Assembly (NCBI RefSeq): GCF_000772945.1
Contig: NZ_JPVN01000005.1
Location: 62,001-126,000, forward strand
Direction of reading: 5' to 3'
DNA from: Ureibacillus manganicus DSM 26584
GTDB taxonomy: Bacteria; Bacillota; Bacilli; Bacillales_A; Planococcaceae
Length of the DNA: 64,000 bases
Shown: positions 17,607-26,212 of the stretch, one piece after another
How the letters are laid out: each line of letters starts with the position of its first letter
How positions within the stretch are numbered: the stretch's first letter is position 1
The notes under the pieces: model-generated
The model's database searches: none
Told to the model about the DNA's origin: nothing
What the model saw: the letters and a program-made list of their open reading frames with translations, nothing else
Position numbers and translations under genes: made by a program

Positions 17607-18404
17607 TTATATTAAGTTTTCTAGACCATAGACTAAGTTTTCTATTGTCATAACAGCTTCAACACAATATAGGACGCCACCCATAAATGACTCACGGTTA
17701 TAGGAATCATGACGAATTGTTAGAAGTTGTCCATCGCCTCCAAATAAAACTTCTTGGTGAGCAACTAAGCCAGGCAAACGGACTGAGTGAATACGCATTC
17801 CTTCAAAATCTGCACCTCTTGCACCATCAATCGTTTCTTTTTCACTTGGGTGACCTTGTTTCTTCTCATTTCTAACTTCCGCAATTAGTTGTGCGGTTTT
17901 TAGACCTGTTCCTGAAGGAGCATCTAATTTGCGATCATGGTGTAATTCAATAATTTCAACATCTGGTAAATATTTTGCCGCTTCCTTTGCAAATTTCATC
18001 ATTAAAATAGCGCCAATTGCAAAGTTGGGAGCAATAATACAACCTACCTTGCTATTTTCAGCTAGCGTTTTTAGTTCGTTTAACTGCTCATCAGTAAATC
18101 CTGTTGTACCTACTACTGGACGCACATTCCGCATAAGTGCAACTTTTGTGTGTTCATAAACAGATTGTGGGTTAGTTAGGTCAATTAATACATCTGGTCG
18201 TGTATCTTCAATTAGTTGATCTAAGTTTGTAAAAATAGGTACATTTAAATTCGGTGGAAAAATTTCAAGTTCAGCTAAACTATCTCCTACACGTTTATAA
18301 TCAAGCGCAGCTACTAATTCCATTCCATCACGTTTTGTTACTGCTTTTACAGCTTCAGACCCCATTCTTCCTCTGGCACCTGCTATTGCTACTCGTATTG
18401 TCAT
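17607..18404 (-). CDS. dapB: 4-hydroxy-tetrahydrodipicolinate reductase
   Basis: A 265-residue NAD(P)H-dependent enzyme of the lysine/diaminopimelate pathway, which also feeds spore dipicolinate. The N-terminal Rossmann motif is GARGRMG, and the catalytic HHDRKLDAPSGT contains the active-site His pair and Lys. The open frame extends to a GTG at 18422, but AAAGGA lies 9 nt before the ATG at 18404, which gives the family's normal length. Confidence 0.95.
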   Translation of the reverse strand: MTIRVAIAGARGRMGSEAVKAVTKRDGMELVAALDYKRVGDSLAELEIFPPNLNVPIFTNLDQLIEDTRPDVLIDLTNPQSVYEHTKVALMRNVRPVVGTTGFTDEQLNELKTLAENSKVGCIIAPNFAIGAILMMKFAKEAAKYLPDVEIIELHHDRKLDAPSGTGLKTAQLIAEVRNEKKQGHPSEKETIDGARGADFEGMRIHSVRLPGLVAHQEVLFGGDGQLLTIRHDSYNRESFMGGVLYCVEAVMTIENLVYGLENLI

Positions 18405-18501
18405 CGTCATTCGTCCTTTCACGTAAAGCGATTAACCTTATAGTTATTGGTTAATTTATTTACTACTATTGTACAGTTAAAAAGATAGTTTTTTGCATAT
18501 T

Positions 18502-18531
18502 TTAACTCTTTCTTATAACATCGTATATAAT
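18502..18531 (+). promoter_or_regulatory. Candidate promoter of the YitT-family gene
   Basis: TTAACT, an 18-bp spacer and a perfect TATAAT lie about 90 bp before the 18621 start. The divergent dapB transcript begins on the other side of the same gap. Confidence 0.4.
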
Positions 18532-18620
18532 ATGACATACTGTTGTCAAAAGATGAAAAATAAAACATAATTATGATTGGTTCAGAGAATTTTGTAAAGT
18601 TCCAAAAATGGGGGCAAAAT

Positions 18621-19463
18621 ATGAAATATGTAAAAGAAATCCTTGGAATATTATTAGGCGCTGCAATCTTTAGCTTCGGTTTTGTCCATTTTAATATGCA
18701 AAATGGACTTGGAGAAGGCGGATTTAGTGGTATTACATTAATACTTTATTTTACACTAAACTGGGATCCTGCACTAATGAATCTTATATTAAATATTCCA
18801 ATGTTTATTTTAGGGTGGCGCTTACTAGGGCGCAAACAGTTTGTTTATACTTTAATTGGAACATTTGCTGTTTCAATTTTCTTGAAAATCGCTCAATTTT
18901 ATGAGATACAAATGAATTTGCAAAACGACTTATTTTTAGCGTCACTTTTTGCAGGTGTATTTGTAGGTGTTGGACTTGGGATTATTTTCCGTTGTGGTGG
19001 AACGACTGGTGGAGTCGATATAATTGCTCGACTCGTTCAAAAGTTTTTTGGGTGGAGTATGGGGAAAACGATGTTTACCTTTGATGCATTTGTATTAATC
19101 GCATCATTATTAACATTCTTAGATGCTCGCTCAATGATGTATACACTCGTTGCTGTCTATTTGGGCGCTAGAGTAATTGATATGGTTCAAGAAGGTGCAT
19201 ATTCAGCTAAAGCGGCACTTATTATATCAAACAAGCCAAATGAAATTGCAGATTATATTACAAATGAAATGGAACGAGGGCTTACGGTATTCCATGGATA
19301 CGGGCATTATACGAAGCAATCTAAAGACGTACTTTACTGTATCGTAGGTCGAAATGAGATTGTACGTTTAAAGTCTATTATTCGAAAAATTGACCCAAAT
19401 GCGTTCGTGTCCATCATAGACGTGAAAGATGTAACGGGTGAAGGGTTTAGATTAGATCAATAA
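18621..19463 (+). CDS. ypjC: YitT/DUF2179 family membrane protein
   Basis: A 280-residue integral membrane protein with about five or six hydrophobic helices in the first 190 residues, including FRCGGTTGGVDI, a YitT-family signature. A soluble C-terminal DUF2179 domain follows (VFHGYGHYTKQSKDVLYCIV). Transport has been suggested for the family, but the substrate is unknown. GGGGG six bases before the ATG at 18621 decides the start; an earlier ATG at 18573 has no ribosome binding site. Position next to dapB matches ypjC of B. subtilis. It is one of very few plus-strand genes here. Confidence 0.85.
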   Translation: MKYVKEILGILLGAAIFSFGFVHFNMQNGLGEGGFSGITLILYFTLNWDPALMNLILNIPMFILGWRLLGRKQFVYTLIGTFAVSIFLKIAQFYEIQMNLQNDLFLASLFAGVFVGVGLGIIFRCGGTTGGVDIIARLVQKFFGWSMGKTMFTFDAFVLIASLLTFLDARSMMYTLVAVYLGARVIDMVQEGAYSAKAALIISNKPNEIADYITNEMERGLTVFHGYGHYTKQSKDVLYCIVGRNEIVRLKSIIRKIDPNAFVSIIDVKDVTGEGFRLDQ

Positions 19464-19469
19464 AGTAGT

Positions 19470-19496
19470 GGCTTGGCAAGTTTGCCAAGCCATTTT
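19470..19496 (+). terminator. Terminator of the YitT-family gene
   Basis: GGCTTGGCA, a 4-nt loop and TGCCAAGCC are followed by ATTTTT, starting six bases after the stop codon. Confidence 0.85.
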
Positions 19497-19521
19497 TACA
19501 TTAAATTTGATACTTTTATTC

Positions 19522-19674
19522 TCAATCATTAATTATAAACGGTTGATGAATTTCTTCTACTAAGTAAGGTTTTAATATTTCATAGGATAATAGGTATGAA
19601 TAAATGGCTAATCCAATAATTACTAATACTGTAAGAATCCCAAACAAAAAGAATTTGCCATAATCTATGTTCAC
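19522..19674 (-). CDS. Small single-span membrane protein, unknown
   Basis: A 50-residue ORF beginning with GTG at 19674; AAGGGAGAGG is spaced correctly (5 nt) upstream, while the longer in-frame ATGs have no such site. The sequence NIDYGKFF is followed by one strongly hydrophobic helix (FGILTVLVIIGLAIYSYLLS) and a charged tail. I do not recognise it. It is a monocistronic unit ending next to the convergent YitT gene. Confidence 0.55.
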   Translation of the reverse strand: MNIDYGKFFLFGILTVLVIIGLAIYSYLLSYEILKPYLVEEIHQPFIIND

Positions 19675-19795
19675 TACTGCCTCTCCCTTCGGATTCATTT
19701 TTGGAAGCGGTAACAACCACTTACTTACCACATCTTATTAATGAAAATGAAGGAATATTAAAAAGCATAAAACTTATTGTTAAAAAAAAACGTAT

Positions 19796-19825
19796 AAAAA
19801 GACCAAATCGAATGTCGATTTGGTC
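19796..19825 (-). terminator. Terminator of the yugP-like gene
   Basis: GACCAAATCGA, loop CAT and its perfect complement, followed on the minus strand by TTTTT. It ends the transcript 29 bp after the stop codon at 19854. Confidence 0.85.
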
Positions 19826-19853
19826 TGAAATCCATTGGTTTTTATCTTATACA

Positions 19854-20540
19854 TTAGTCATCAGAACGCATGCCTGTATAAATTAAAATCAAACGAAGTA
19901 ATTCTAACACGGCTACAGCTGCTGCTGCAACGTAAGTCATCGCTGCCGCATTTAACACCTTTTTCGCGCTTCGTTCTTCGTCATTGTTAATAATCCCAAG
20001 TGAAACTACCTCGTTCATCGCCCGTTTAGAAGCATCAAATTCTACAGGTAATGTAACTACTTGGAATAATACTCCCGCAGCTAATAAAACGATACCTAAT
20101 AATAATAAGCCTGACCATTGAGCTAGGATACCGATAATTACAAATATCCATGATGCATTTGAAGAAATGCTTGCAACAGGTACTAATTTAGAGCGTAATG
20201 TTAAAAATGAATATGCTTCTTTATGTTGTATTGCATGTCCAACTTCATGTGCTGCTACTGCTGTACCAGCAAGTGAAGAATTATAATAATTATCCTCAGA
20301 CAATGCCACAGTTTTAGTCATAGGATTATAATGATCAGATAATACGCCTTGTGTAGGTACTACACGCACGTCATATAAACCGTGTTGATCTAGTATCATT
20401 CGTGCAACTTGTGCACCAGTCATACCTTTTTGTGCAGGTACTTGTGAAAACCTTTTATATGTGCTTTTCACTTTAAGCTGGGCATAAATCGGCAAAAGCA
20501 AGATGACTAGAAAATAAATTATAAACATTCCTCCTGGCAA
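19854..20540 (-). CDS. yugP: YugP-like membrane zinc metallopeptidase
   Basis: A 228-residue membrane protein with an N-terminal helix, the zinc-protease motif HEVGH within AAHEVGHAIQH (about residues 92-102), two central hydrophobic helices and a C-terminal helix. It matches the Zn_peptidase_2 family; the substrate is unknown. The start is uncertain. A TTG at 20540 has GGGAG six bases upstream, while the ATG four codons later (MFIIYF), which aligns better with B. subtilis YugP, has its AGGAGG only one base away. Confidence 0.85.
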   Translation of the reverse strand: MPGGMFIIYFLVILLLPIYAQLKVKSTYKRFSQVPAQKGMTGAQVARMILDQHGLYDVRVVPTQGVLSDHYNPMTKTVALSEDNYYNSSLAGTAVAAHEVGHAIQHKEAYSFLTLRSKLVPVASISSNASWIFVIIGILAQWSGLLLLGIVLLAAGVLFQVVTLPVEFDASKRAMNEVVSLGIINNDEERSAKKVLNAAAMTYVAAAAVAVLELLRLILIYTGMRSDD

Positions 20541-20593
20541 TTCTCTCTCCCTTTCTATTTTTAGAATTACTATAATTTAATTTTAATAATAAT

Positions 20594-21190
20594 TTATAGT
20601 TTATGCAAATATTCTTTCCTGTTATGTGCAACAAAAGCGATTGCAATACAGGCAATCGACAACCAAAATGTAAAATAGCCAATATGATTAGTATACTTAG
20701 TAACAACATGATAATACGGAAATTGTCCATAAACATAGTCGATCACATCATTATGCAATGTCCAGATGGCCGCAATAATTACGTGGCTATACGTAAATCG
20801 ATACTTTCCAATATAAATAACCGCCTCGACAGCCATCATAAAATGTGAAAAGACTAACATCCACGCCTCAGGTTCAAGAGAACCGTTCTCATACAACGTC
20901 AGTAAATTCATCACTACGGCCCAGATTCCATACTTTACTAACGTTATAAGAGCCAATGCTTCAATTAACTTAAAGTTTTTCCCCAGCAACCAACCAATTA
21001 CTGCAATTGAAAAAAATAAACTTGCCGTTGGACTATCTGGCACGAAAATTATAAATTGCGGTGCTGTTATTGCTAATTGATATTGGTACCAAATATAGCC
21101 ATAAATTGTACCAGCTGCATTTACTATCAATAACAATGTTAAAAACGTTCTGTGTGTTAACAAATACCATAAATGCGTTAACAAATTCAT
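20594..21190 (-). CDS. ypjA: DUF1405 membrane protein YpjA
   Basis: A 198-residue polytopic membrane protein with about six hydrophobic helices and the family pattern VPDSPTASLFF. Its function is unknown. It lies just downstream of the qcr operon as ypjA does in B. subtilis, but ypjB and ypjD are not present between here and dapB. Confidence 0.82.
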   Translation of the reverse strand: MNLLTHLWYLLTHRTFLTLLLIVNAAGTIYGYIWYQYQLAITAPQFIIFVPDSPTASLFFSIAVIGWLLGKNFKLIEALALITLVKYGIWAVVMNLLTLYENGSLEPEAWMLVFSHFMMAVEAVIYIGKYRFTYSHVIIAAIWTLHNDVIDYVYGQFPYYHVVTKYTNHIGYFTFWLSIACIAIAFVAHNRKEYLHKL

Positions 21191-21329
21191 AATACACCCC
21201 TGTAATAGTTTTGAAATAAGATGAATAAAATAAGTATATATATGTATTAAAAGACGAGATATGTCCCCTATATTTTACAAGATAGTGAACAAATATGTAT
21301 AGTAATTAGAAAAAATTAAAACGAAGTTA

Positions 21330-21362
21330 AAATGAAAGAGAGTCAGTTACCCGACTCTCTTT
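21330..21362 (-). terminator. Terminator of the qcr operon
   Basis: AAAGAGAGTC and GACTCTCTTT pair across an 8-nt loop on the minus strand, then TTTCATTTT. It lies 20 bp after the qcrC stop. Confidence 0.8.
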
Positions 21363-21381
21363 GACTAGATAGATTAATCTA

Positions 21382-22176
21382 TTATTCTGCTTCTTTTAAT
21401 CCTGCGATGAACTCAGCTAATTGTTGAAGTTCTTCGTCAGTACCTTGGAAAGCGCCAGCTGGCATTCCGCCACGTCCGTTTTGAATAACTTCGGCAACTT
21501 CTTCAGCAGTTAGTTCGTTACCTAATAACATAGGTCCACCAGCACCTGCTAAGTCACCACCGTGACAGCCTACACATGAAGCTTGAGCTTGGTAAATTTC
21601 ATAACCAGGAGCAGTTTCATCAATCTCTACATCAGGCAATAAACCTAAATGTTTGTCAGTGATAGCACCTTGAGCTTTAGCAGCTTCCCAATCATGGTTT
21701 ACAACAGATTCCCAAGTTAAATAGAACATTGCAGCTACTGCTAAAATCATTAAAGCAGTAGGAATTGGTCTTTTTGACGGACGACGTTCAGGACCTTTAT
21801 CTAGGAATGGCATTAAAATTAAAGCACCAATTGCTAGACCTGGAACAACGATTGCTCCAATAATGTTGTATGGACCTGAAGCATAAGTGTATTTTAATAA
21901 TTGGTACAAGAATAAGAAGTACCAGTCTGGTAATGGAATATATGAAGCATTTGTTGGATCTGCTGGACCTTCAAGTGGTGAAGGATGTGCAACAGTTAAC
22001 AAAAGATAACCGATTAAGAAAACAGCACCAACCATCCATTCTTTTAATAAGAAGTCTGGCCAGAAAGCTTCTGTTTTACCAGGATACTCGGAATAGTCTT
22101 TTGGTTGATTCACCATACGGTTATTTGCCTTAATACGTGAATCACCAACGAATTTCATCCCTTTTCCGCGTTGCAT
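21382..22176 (-). CDS. qcrC: Menaquinol:cytochrome c reductase, cytochrome b/c subunit
   Basis: A 264-residue subunit fusing the subunit IV part of cytochrome b (three helices, PDWYF at 83-87 near the quinol site) to a C-terminal cytochrome c domain. CVGCH (201-205) binds heme c covalently, and the MPAG methionine is the likely axial ligand. It completes the bc complex that passes electrons from menaquinol to cytochrome c. The cytochrome c domain lies outside the membrane. It is the last gene of qcrA-qcrB-qcrC. Confidence 0.97.
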   Translation of the reverse strand: MQRGKGMKFVGDSRIKANNRMVNQPKDYSEYPGKTEAFWPDFLLKEWMVGAVFLIGYLLLTVAHPSPLEGPADPTNASYIPLPDWYFLFLYQLLKYTYASGPYNIIGAIVVPGLAIGALILMPFLDKGPERRPSKRPIPTALMILAVAAMFYLTWESVVNHDWEAAKAQGAITDKHLGLLPDVEIDETAPGYEIYQAQASCVGCHGGDLAGAGGPMLLGNELTAEEVAEVIQNGRGGMPAGAFQGTDEELQQLAEFIAGLKEAE

Positions 22177-22218
22177 AGTGTCCCCTCCTTTAGTAAATCA
22201 TAAAAACATTTGTTTGGA

Positions 22219-22893
22219 TCATAGCGGTCCAGAAATACCTTGTTTACGAATCATGATAAAGTGCGCTGCAAGTAATGCAAATAATGCAGCCGGTAAGAAG
22301 AATACATGAATTGCAAAGAAACGAGTTAACGTTTGAGCACCAATAATTTCAGCATCTCCTGCTAATAAGATCTTAATAAGATCTCCTAAGAACGGTACCG
22401 AACCTGCAATTTCAAGACCTACTTTCGTTGCAAACAACGCTTTCATGTCCCAAGGAAGTAAATATCCTGTGAAACCTAAGCCTAACATTACACAGAAAAT
22501 TAAAACACCCACAATCCAGTTTAGCTCACGAGGTTTCTTATAAGAACCTGTGAAGAATACACGAAGCGTATGTAAGAACATCATTACGATAACTAATGAA
22601 GCTCCCCAGTGGTGCATACCGCGAACAATTTCACCGAAAGCAACTTCGTTTTGTAAATAATAAACTGATTTCCATGCATTCTCAACGTCTGGCACGTAAT
22701 ACATAGTTAAGAACATACCTGATAAGATCTGAATAACAGTAACAAAGAATGTTAGTCCACCGAAACAGTATACGAATGCAGAAAAGTGATGTGCAGGGTT
22801 AACGTGCTCTGGCACTTCGTGGTCGGCAATATCACGCCAAATAGGTGTAATATCTAAACGCTCATCGACCCAATCATAAATTTTGTTTAGCAC
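22219..22893 (-). CDS. qcrB: Menaquinol:cytochrome c reductase, cytochrome b subunit
   Basis: A 224-residue b6-type cytochrome with four membrane helices. The paired heme ligands are in RGMHHWGASLVIVMMFLHT and in the later FFAIHVFFLPAALFALLAAHF segment. GYLLPWD is the conserved quinone-site motif. It lies 42 bp upstream of qcrC and 21 bp downstream of qcrA, in the usual order. Confidence 0.97.
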   Translation of the reverse strand: MLNKIYDWVDERLDITPIWRDIADHEVPEHVNPAHHFSAFVYCFGGLTFFVTVIQILSGMFLTMYYVPDVENAWKSVYYLQNEVAFGEIVRGMHHWGASLVIVMMFLHTLRVFFTGSYKKPRELNWIVGVLIFCVMLGLGFTGYLLPWDMKALFATKVGLEIAGSVPFLGDLIKILLAGDAEIIGAQTLTRFFAIHVFFLPAALFALLAAHFIMIRKQGISGPL

Positions 22894-22914
22894 AATTGTC
22901 TACCCCCTAACTAA

Positions 22915-23418
22915 TTAAACTAAAGTATTTGCGATTTTTTTCCCAAGCAGTAAGAATCCATCTTTTTCAGAAACTTCATACTCATCTAAAGGACCTAATG
23001 GTGGTGTTCCAGGTATGTTTTTACCTGATTTCTCATAACGTCCAGCGTGACAAGCACAGAAGAATTGATTTTTGTGAGCTGGATCACCCTCCCAGTTCAC
23101 AGTACAGCCTAAGTGTTTACATACAGGTGAAAGTGCTACTATTCTGTCACCATCTCTATACACCCATGCAGCCTCAGTAACGTCAGATTTGTACCAAGCA
23201 TCAACTTGTTCAAATGTAAAATCTACTTTTACTGGATCTTCATTAATATCAGCAATTTTTTTACTAGTTTGTACAAAATCACCTTCTGCTTTAACTTGAA
23301 GAGCTGGATCTATTGCAAAACGCAACATTGGCATTAATACACCAGCCGCCATAAATCCACCAACACCTGTTAGAGTGTAGTTTAGAAATTGACGTCTTGT
23401 AACTCGATTTTTACTCAT
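22915..23418 (-). CDS. qcrA: Menaquinol:cytochrome c reductase, Rieske iron-sulfur subunit
   Basis: A 167-residue Rieske protein. The 2Fe-2S ligands are Cys100/His102 (CKHLGC) and Cys121 or Cys123/His124 (CACH), with Cys105 and a second cysteine forming the stabilising disulfide. The N-terminus (NRVTRRQFLNYTLTGVG) has a twin-arginine-like sequence followed by the membrane anchor. It heads the operon, 75 bp downstream of a good promoter at 23492-23520. Confidence 0.96.
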   Translation of the reverse strand: MSKNRVTRRQFLNYTLTGVGGFMAAGVLMPMLRFAIDPALQVKAEGDFVQTSKKIADINEDPVKVDFTFEQVDAWYKSDVTEAAWVYRDGDRIVALSPVCKHLGCTVNWEGDPAHKNQFFCACHAGRYEKSGKNIPGTPPLGPLDEYEVSEKDGFLLLGKKIANTLV

Positions 23419-23491
23419 CCTTTTCCCCCCTCTAACTAAAAGGTCAGTCCAACGGACATACTTTTACAAATAATAAAACTAGGACATATCT

Positions 23492-23520
23492 ATGATATAT
23501 CAATAAAATAGGTAGGTCAA
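23492..23520 (-). promoter_or_regulatory. Promoter of qcrABC
   Basis: The minus strand has TTGACC (23520-23515), a 17-bp spacer and TATCAT (23497-23492), a good sigma-A match with an appropriate leader before qcrA. Confidence 0.6.
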
Positions 23521-23573
23521 TATTGCATTCTCTTTCATTTGGAAAGATTGTGAACATTTAATGAAACAAATTT

Positions 23574-24023
23574 CTAGCTTTGAGACCATTTGGAAGATAG
23601 TACAGGAATTACTTGTTTAAGTTGATCTTCTAAAATTGTCTTTTTAACTGAAAGATCCATTGATTCTAACGGAATAGAAGGTAACCAAATTAAGTCCACT
23701 TCATCCTTTAGGCTTGTCCAACTATGATCACAAGTAATAAATACGACATGCTTAAAGCCAGCACTTCGGAATTCTTCTTGAAGTTTTACTGGTGAGATAC
23801 TATCTTTTGATTGTTCAATATATGAAAATGGCGGCATTAACATTAGACGTCCTTTAAATTGTTGTTCTATAAAAGAAGTTAATGACATTAAATAATGCGC
23901 AGATGAACTAGATTGTTTAATGGTATCGTCTTTAAGATTTACAGAAAGTAGTGGAATTATAACTGTATCGATAAATTCTTTTTGTGATTGAAACTGTGAA
24001 ACATCTTGAACATTAAAAAACAT
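23574..24023 (-). CDS. ypiF: YpiF family protein (DUF2487)
   Basis: A 149-residue soluble protein of unknown function, recognised by position between qcrA and ypiB and by the VFITCDHSW and LMPPFSYIE segments of YpiF. It has its own promoter region and lies about 150 bp upstream of qcrA. Confidence 0.75.
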   Translation of the reverse strand: MFFNVQDVSQFQSQKEFIDTVIIPLLSVNLKDDTIKQSSSSAHYLMSLTSFIEQQFKGRLMLMPPFSYIEQSKDSISPVKLQEEFRSAGFKHVVFITCDHSWTSLKDEVDLIWLPSIPLESMDLSVKKTILEDQLKQVIPVLSSKWSQS

Positions 24024-24140
24024 AATCTTTCCTCCAACAAGAACAATCGTATAAAGTATTAGATTTTTACGATATTCTCAAACATATTTTTTTATAAGAG
24101 ATGTATCTATGTGAAAAGTTAAACATACATATTCAAAAGT

Positions 24141-24192
24141 AAAACAGTAGAGAAGCTCCCATATGAAAGCTTGTTGGTGCCTCCACTGTTTT
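24141..24192 (-). terminator. Long hairpin terminator of ypiB
   Basis: AAAACAGTGGAG pairs with CTCTACTGTTTT across a ~28-nt partly paired loop. It lies about 10 bp after the ypiB stop codon. Confidence 0.6.
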
Positions 24193-24200
24193 ACAGTTTA

Positions 24201-24758
24201 CTAACTATTTTTTGATGTTTGTTTTAATGCTTGTAACAAATTTGAAAGCTCATAAAACTTTTCTTTGTCACCTTCATCTAAAGCATCATCTATTTCCTTC
24301 AACAATTTTTCTTCTTGAAATGCTAACATGCTATTGTTTAATAATTCTTCTGCTATAACTCTGTCTTTTTCGCTGATATGAAGAAACTTCGGCATATAAG
24401 GGTTTTCCTCTAAAACCGCTAAGTATTGCCTGCTCGGTGGAACATTTGGAAAATTTAATTGTATATACATACTTTCGTTAGGATGTAGGCGAAGATCATG
24501 AAAGGATTTTTCAGCATCGCTTGTCATGATATTTCCTTTATAAAATCGAAATGGAACTCCGTTTGAATCTACACTAGACATGACAATTGCTCGGGGGCAA
24601 TAATGAGCCTCCTCAACAAAATGAATATTTTCAAGCAAATTATCATTACTCAATAAATAATTTAAAATCCAAACACATTCTCTACGCTTTAACTGATAAT
24701 TCTTTAAAAACCACCTGACAAAAGCCTTTTTATCAACGAGCGGAACGGAAGAAGTCAT
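24201..24758 (-). CDS. ypiB: YpiB/UPF0302 family protein
   Basis: A 185-residue soluble protein. The N-terminal [18 protein letters not shown] and the [12 protein letters not shown] segment are typical of UPF0302. The C-terminal helix ([16 protein letters not shown]) matches the YpiB C-terminal domain. ReoY is the better-known name of B. subtilis YpiB, implicated with ReoM in controlling ClpCP turnover of MurA; I recall this link and cannot test it here. It lies 14 bp after ypiA, which encodes a TPR protein. Confidence 0.82.
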   Translation of the reverse strand: MTSSVPLVDKKAFVRWFLKNYQLKRRECVWILNYLLSNDNLLENIHFVEEAHYCPRAIVMSSVDSNGVPFRFYKGNIMTSDAEKSFHDLRLHPNESMYIQLNFPNVPPSRQYLAVLEENPYMPKFLHISEKDRVIAEELLNNSMLAFQEEKLLKEIDDALDEGDKEKFYELSNLLQALKQTSKNS

Positions 24759-24772
24759 TAGCTTTCCCTCCT

Positions 24773-26038
24773 TTAGTCAAGAGTATCTAGCAAATTTACC
24801 CAATGTTCTTCTAAAGGTTCCAGTGCAATTAATCGGTTTACAACTTCACGTGCTTCTTGCCTTTTACCATCTTCTATCAAGAAGTAACAATATTTTTCTA
24901 AAAACGACGTATCATCTTTAAAATCATTATATGCTACTTTGTAAATTTCGTATGCACGAAGGTACTGTTCACATTTTCCGTAAGCCTCCGCCACATATGG
25001 AAGAATCGTATGAATACTAAAATTATTTCTTTCTAATTCTTCATATAGATCAATAATTTCTTCATTACGATCTTCATGTGCATAAATCGACATAATAACA
25101 ACAATTGCATCTATATATTCTGGATCTAATGCGATTGCTTGTTTCAAATAGTCGATTGCTTCATCTGGGAAACCATTTTTAAGGGCAATTTTCCCTGCAA
25201 ATAAATAAAAGGACTTTTCATATTCATCACGCTTAATGCCCTCTTGAATAACAGCATATGCTCGTTGGTTGTCTTCTATCATTGCATAGCTCTCTGCTAA
25301 TAATAAATAACCACTAAAATAATCTGGATCTAACTCTTTTAAATCTTCAAGTTGCTTAGTTGCAAGTTCATATTTTTCTGACTGAAAAGCTGCATATCCA
25401 GAACCAAACATCAAATCAGGTGTCACCTTTTCTTCTAGAGCTTCCATGTAAAAGTCTAAAGCTGTCTCAAAAGCCCCACCTGAGCTATAAGCTTCTGCAA
25501 GTCTTTCCGCTAATAATACTCCTGCAATTGTTTTTTCCTTTTCATGCAATTCTTCATAAATACGACATGCTTCAGGAAAACGGCCCGTTTCATATAAAAT
25601 TTCAGCTTTAGCAAACTGTAATAATGGTTCATTAGGTAAAATTTCAATTGCTTCATTAATTCGTTTTTCAGCGACTTCAAATAATCCTTGCATTTGATAA
25701 TAATCTGCTAATAATAATAGACTTTGAGGATATTCTGGTGCATCTGGTTGAATACTCATTAATAACTCTAATGCTTCATCTTCTTCCCCTAATTCAATTA
25801 ATACGGAAGCTTTATCAATTGCAATTTGCGCCTCTTCTGGATATAAAAACTGTAAGTGTTCTAATACTCGATTTGCCTCATTTAAATAACCATATTGCAT
25901 AAACAATTCAGCAATTTCATATTGCTGCTCTGGTGCTTCGTTTATTAAAAAGTCCTCAATAAAAGTTTCTAATTTTTCTAAGTCGCCATTTTGAATGGCC
26001 TCAAACATATCGTTCATACGATTTGTCATTTTATTCAC
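24773..26038 (-). CDS. ypiA: TPR repeat protein YpiA
   Basis: A 421-residue, strongly acidic protein made of about ten tetratricopeptide repeats (for example [40 protein letters not shown]). Such helical arrays bind partner proteins. It is in an operon with ypiB, and in B. subtilis both influence MurA stability. No membrane segment is present. A palindrome overlaps its likely promoter. Confidence 0.88.
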   Translation of the reverse strand: MNKMTNRMNDMFEAIQNGDLEKLETFIEDFLINEAPEQQYEIAELFMQYGYLNEANRVLEHLQFLYPEEAQIAIDKASVLIELGEEDEALELLMSIQPDAPEYPQSLLLLADYYQMQGLFEVAEKRINEAIEILPNEPLLQFAKAEILYETGRFPEACRIYEELHEKEKTIAGVLLAERLAEAYSSGGAFETALDFYMEALEEKVTPDLMFGSGYAAFQSEKYELATKQLEDLKELDPDYFSGYLLLAESYAMIEDNQRAYAVIQEGIKRDEYEKSFYLFAGKIALKNGFPDEAIDYLKQAIALDPEYIDAIVVIMSIYAHEDRNEEIIDLYEELERNNFSIHTILPYVAEAYGKCEQYLRAYEIYKVAYNDFKDDTSFLEKYCYFLIEDGKRQEAREVVNRLIALEPLEEHWVNLLDTLD

Positions 26039-26088
26039 CTAATCTCTATTTTTATCATTTTACCGTTACATAAGAATAACTAAATAAT

Positions 26089-26128
26089 ATTATAAAAACA
26101 CGAATTGTTGCCACAATGCAACAATTCG
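26089..26128 (-). promoter_or_regulatory. Candidate ypiA promoter with overlapping palindrome
   Basis: A perfect TATAAT (26094-26089) lies 16 bp after TTGTGG (26116-26111) on the minus strand. A perfect 10-bp inverted repeat, CGAATTGTTG and CAACAATTCG with an 8-bp spacer (26101-26128), overlaps the spacer and the -35. It could be an operator, or a second terminator for aroA (minus side followed by TGTTTTT). Confidence 0.45.
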
Positions 26129-26180
26129 ATATTTTTCTTATGCGGATACACTCTAATTTATTCTAAACTATCCTCCAAGA

Positions 26181-26207
26181 AAAAACTCTCCTTTTAAAAA
26201 GGAGAGT
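26181..26207 (-). terminator. Terminator of the aro operon
   Basis: ACTCTCC and GGAGAGT with inner A/T pairs, then TTTTTT on the minus strand, 6 bp after the aroA stop. Confidence 0.85.
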
Positions 26208-26212
26208 CCGAT

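Noticed and set aside
20473-20736. 87-residue minus-strand ORF
   Set aside because: It overlaps the 3' end of ypjA and the start of the yugP-like gene in another frame; both of those have clear family features.
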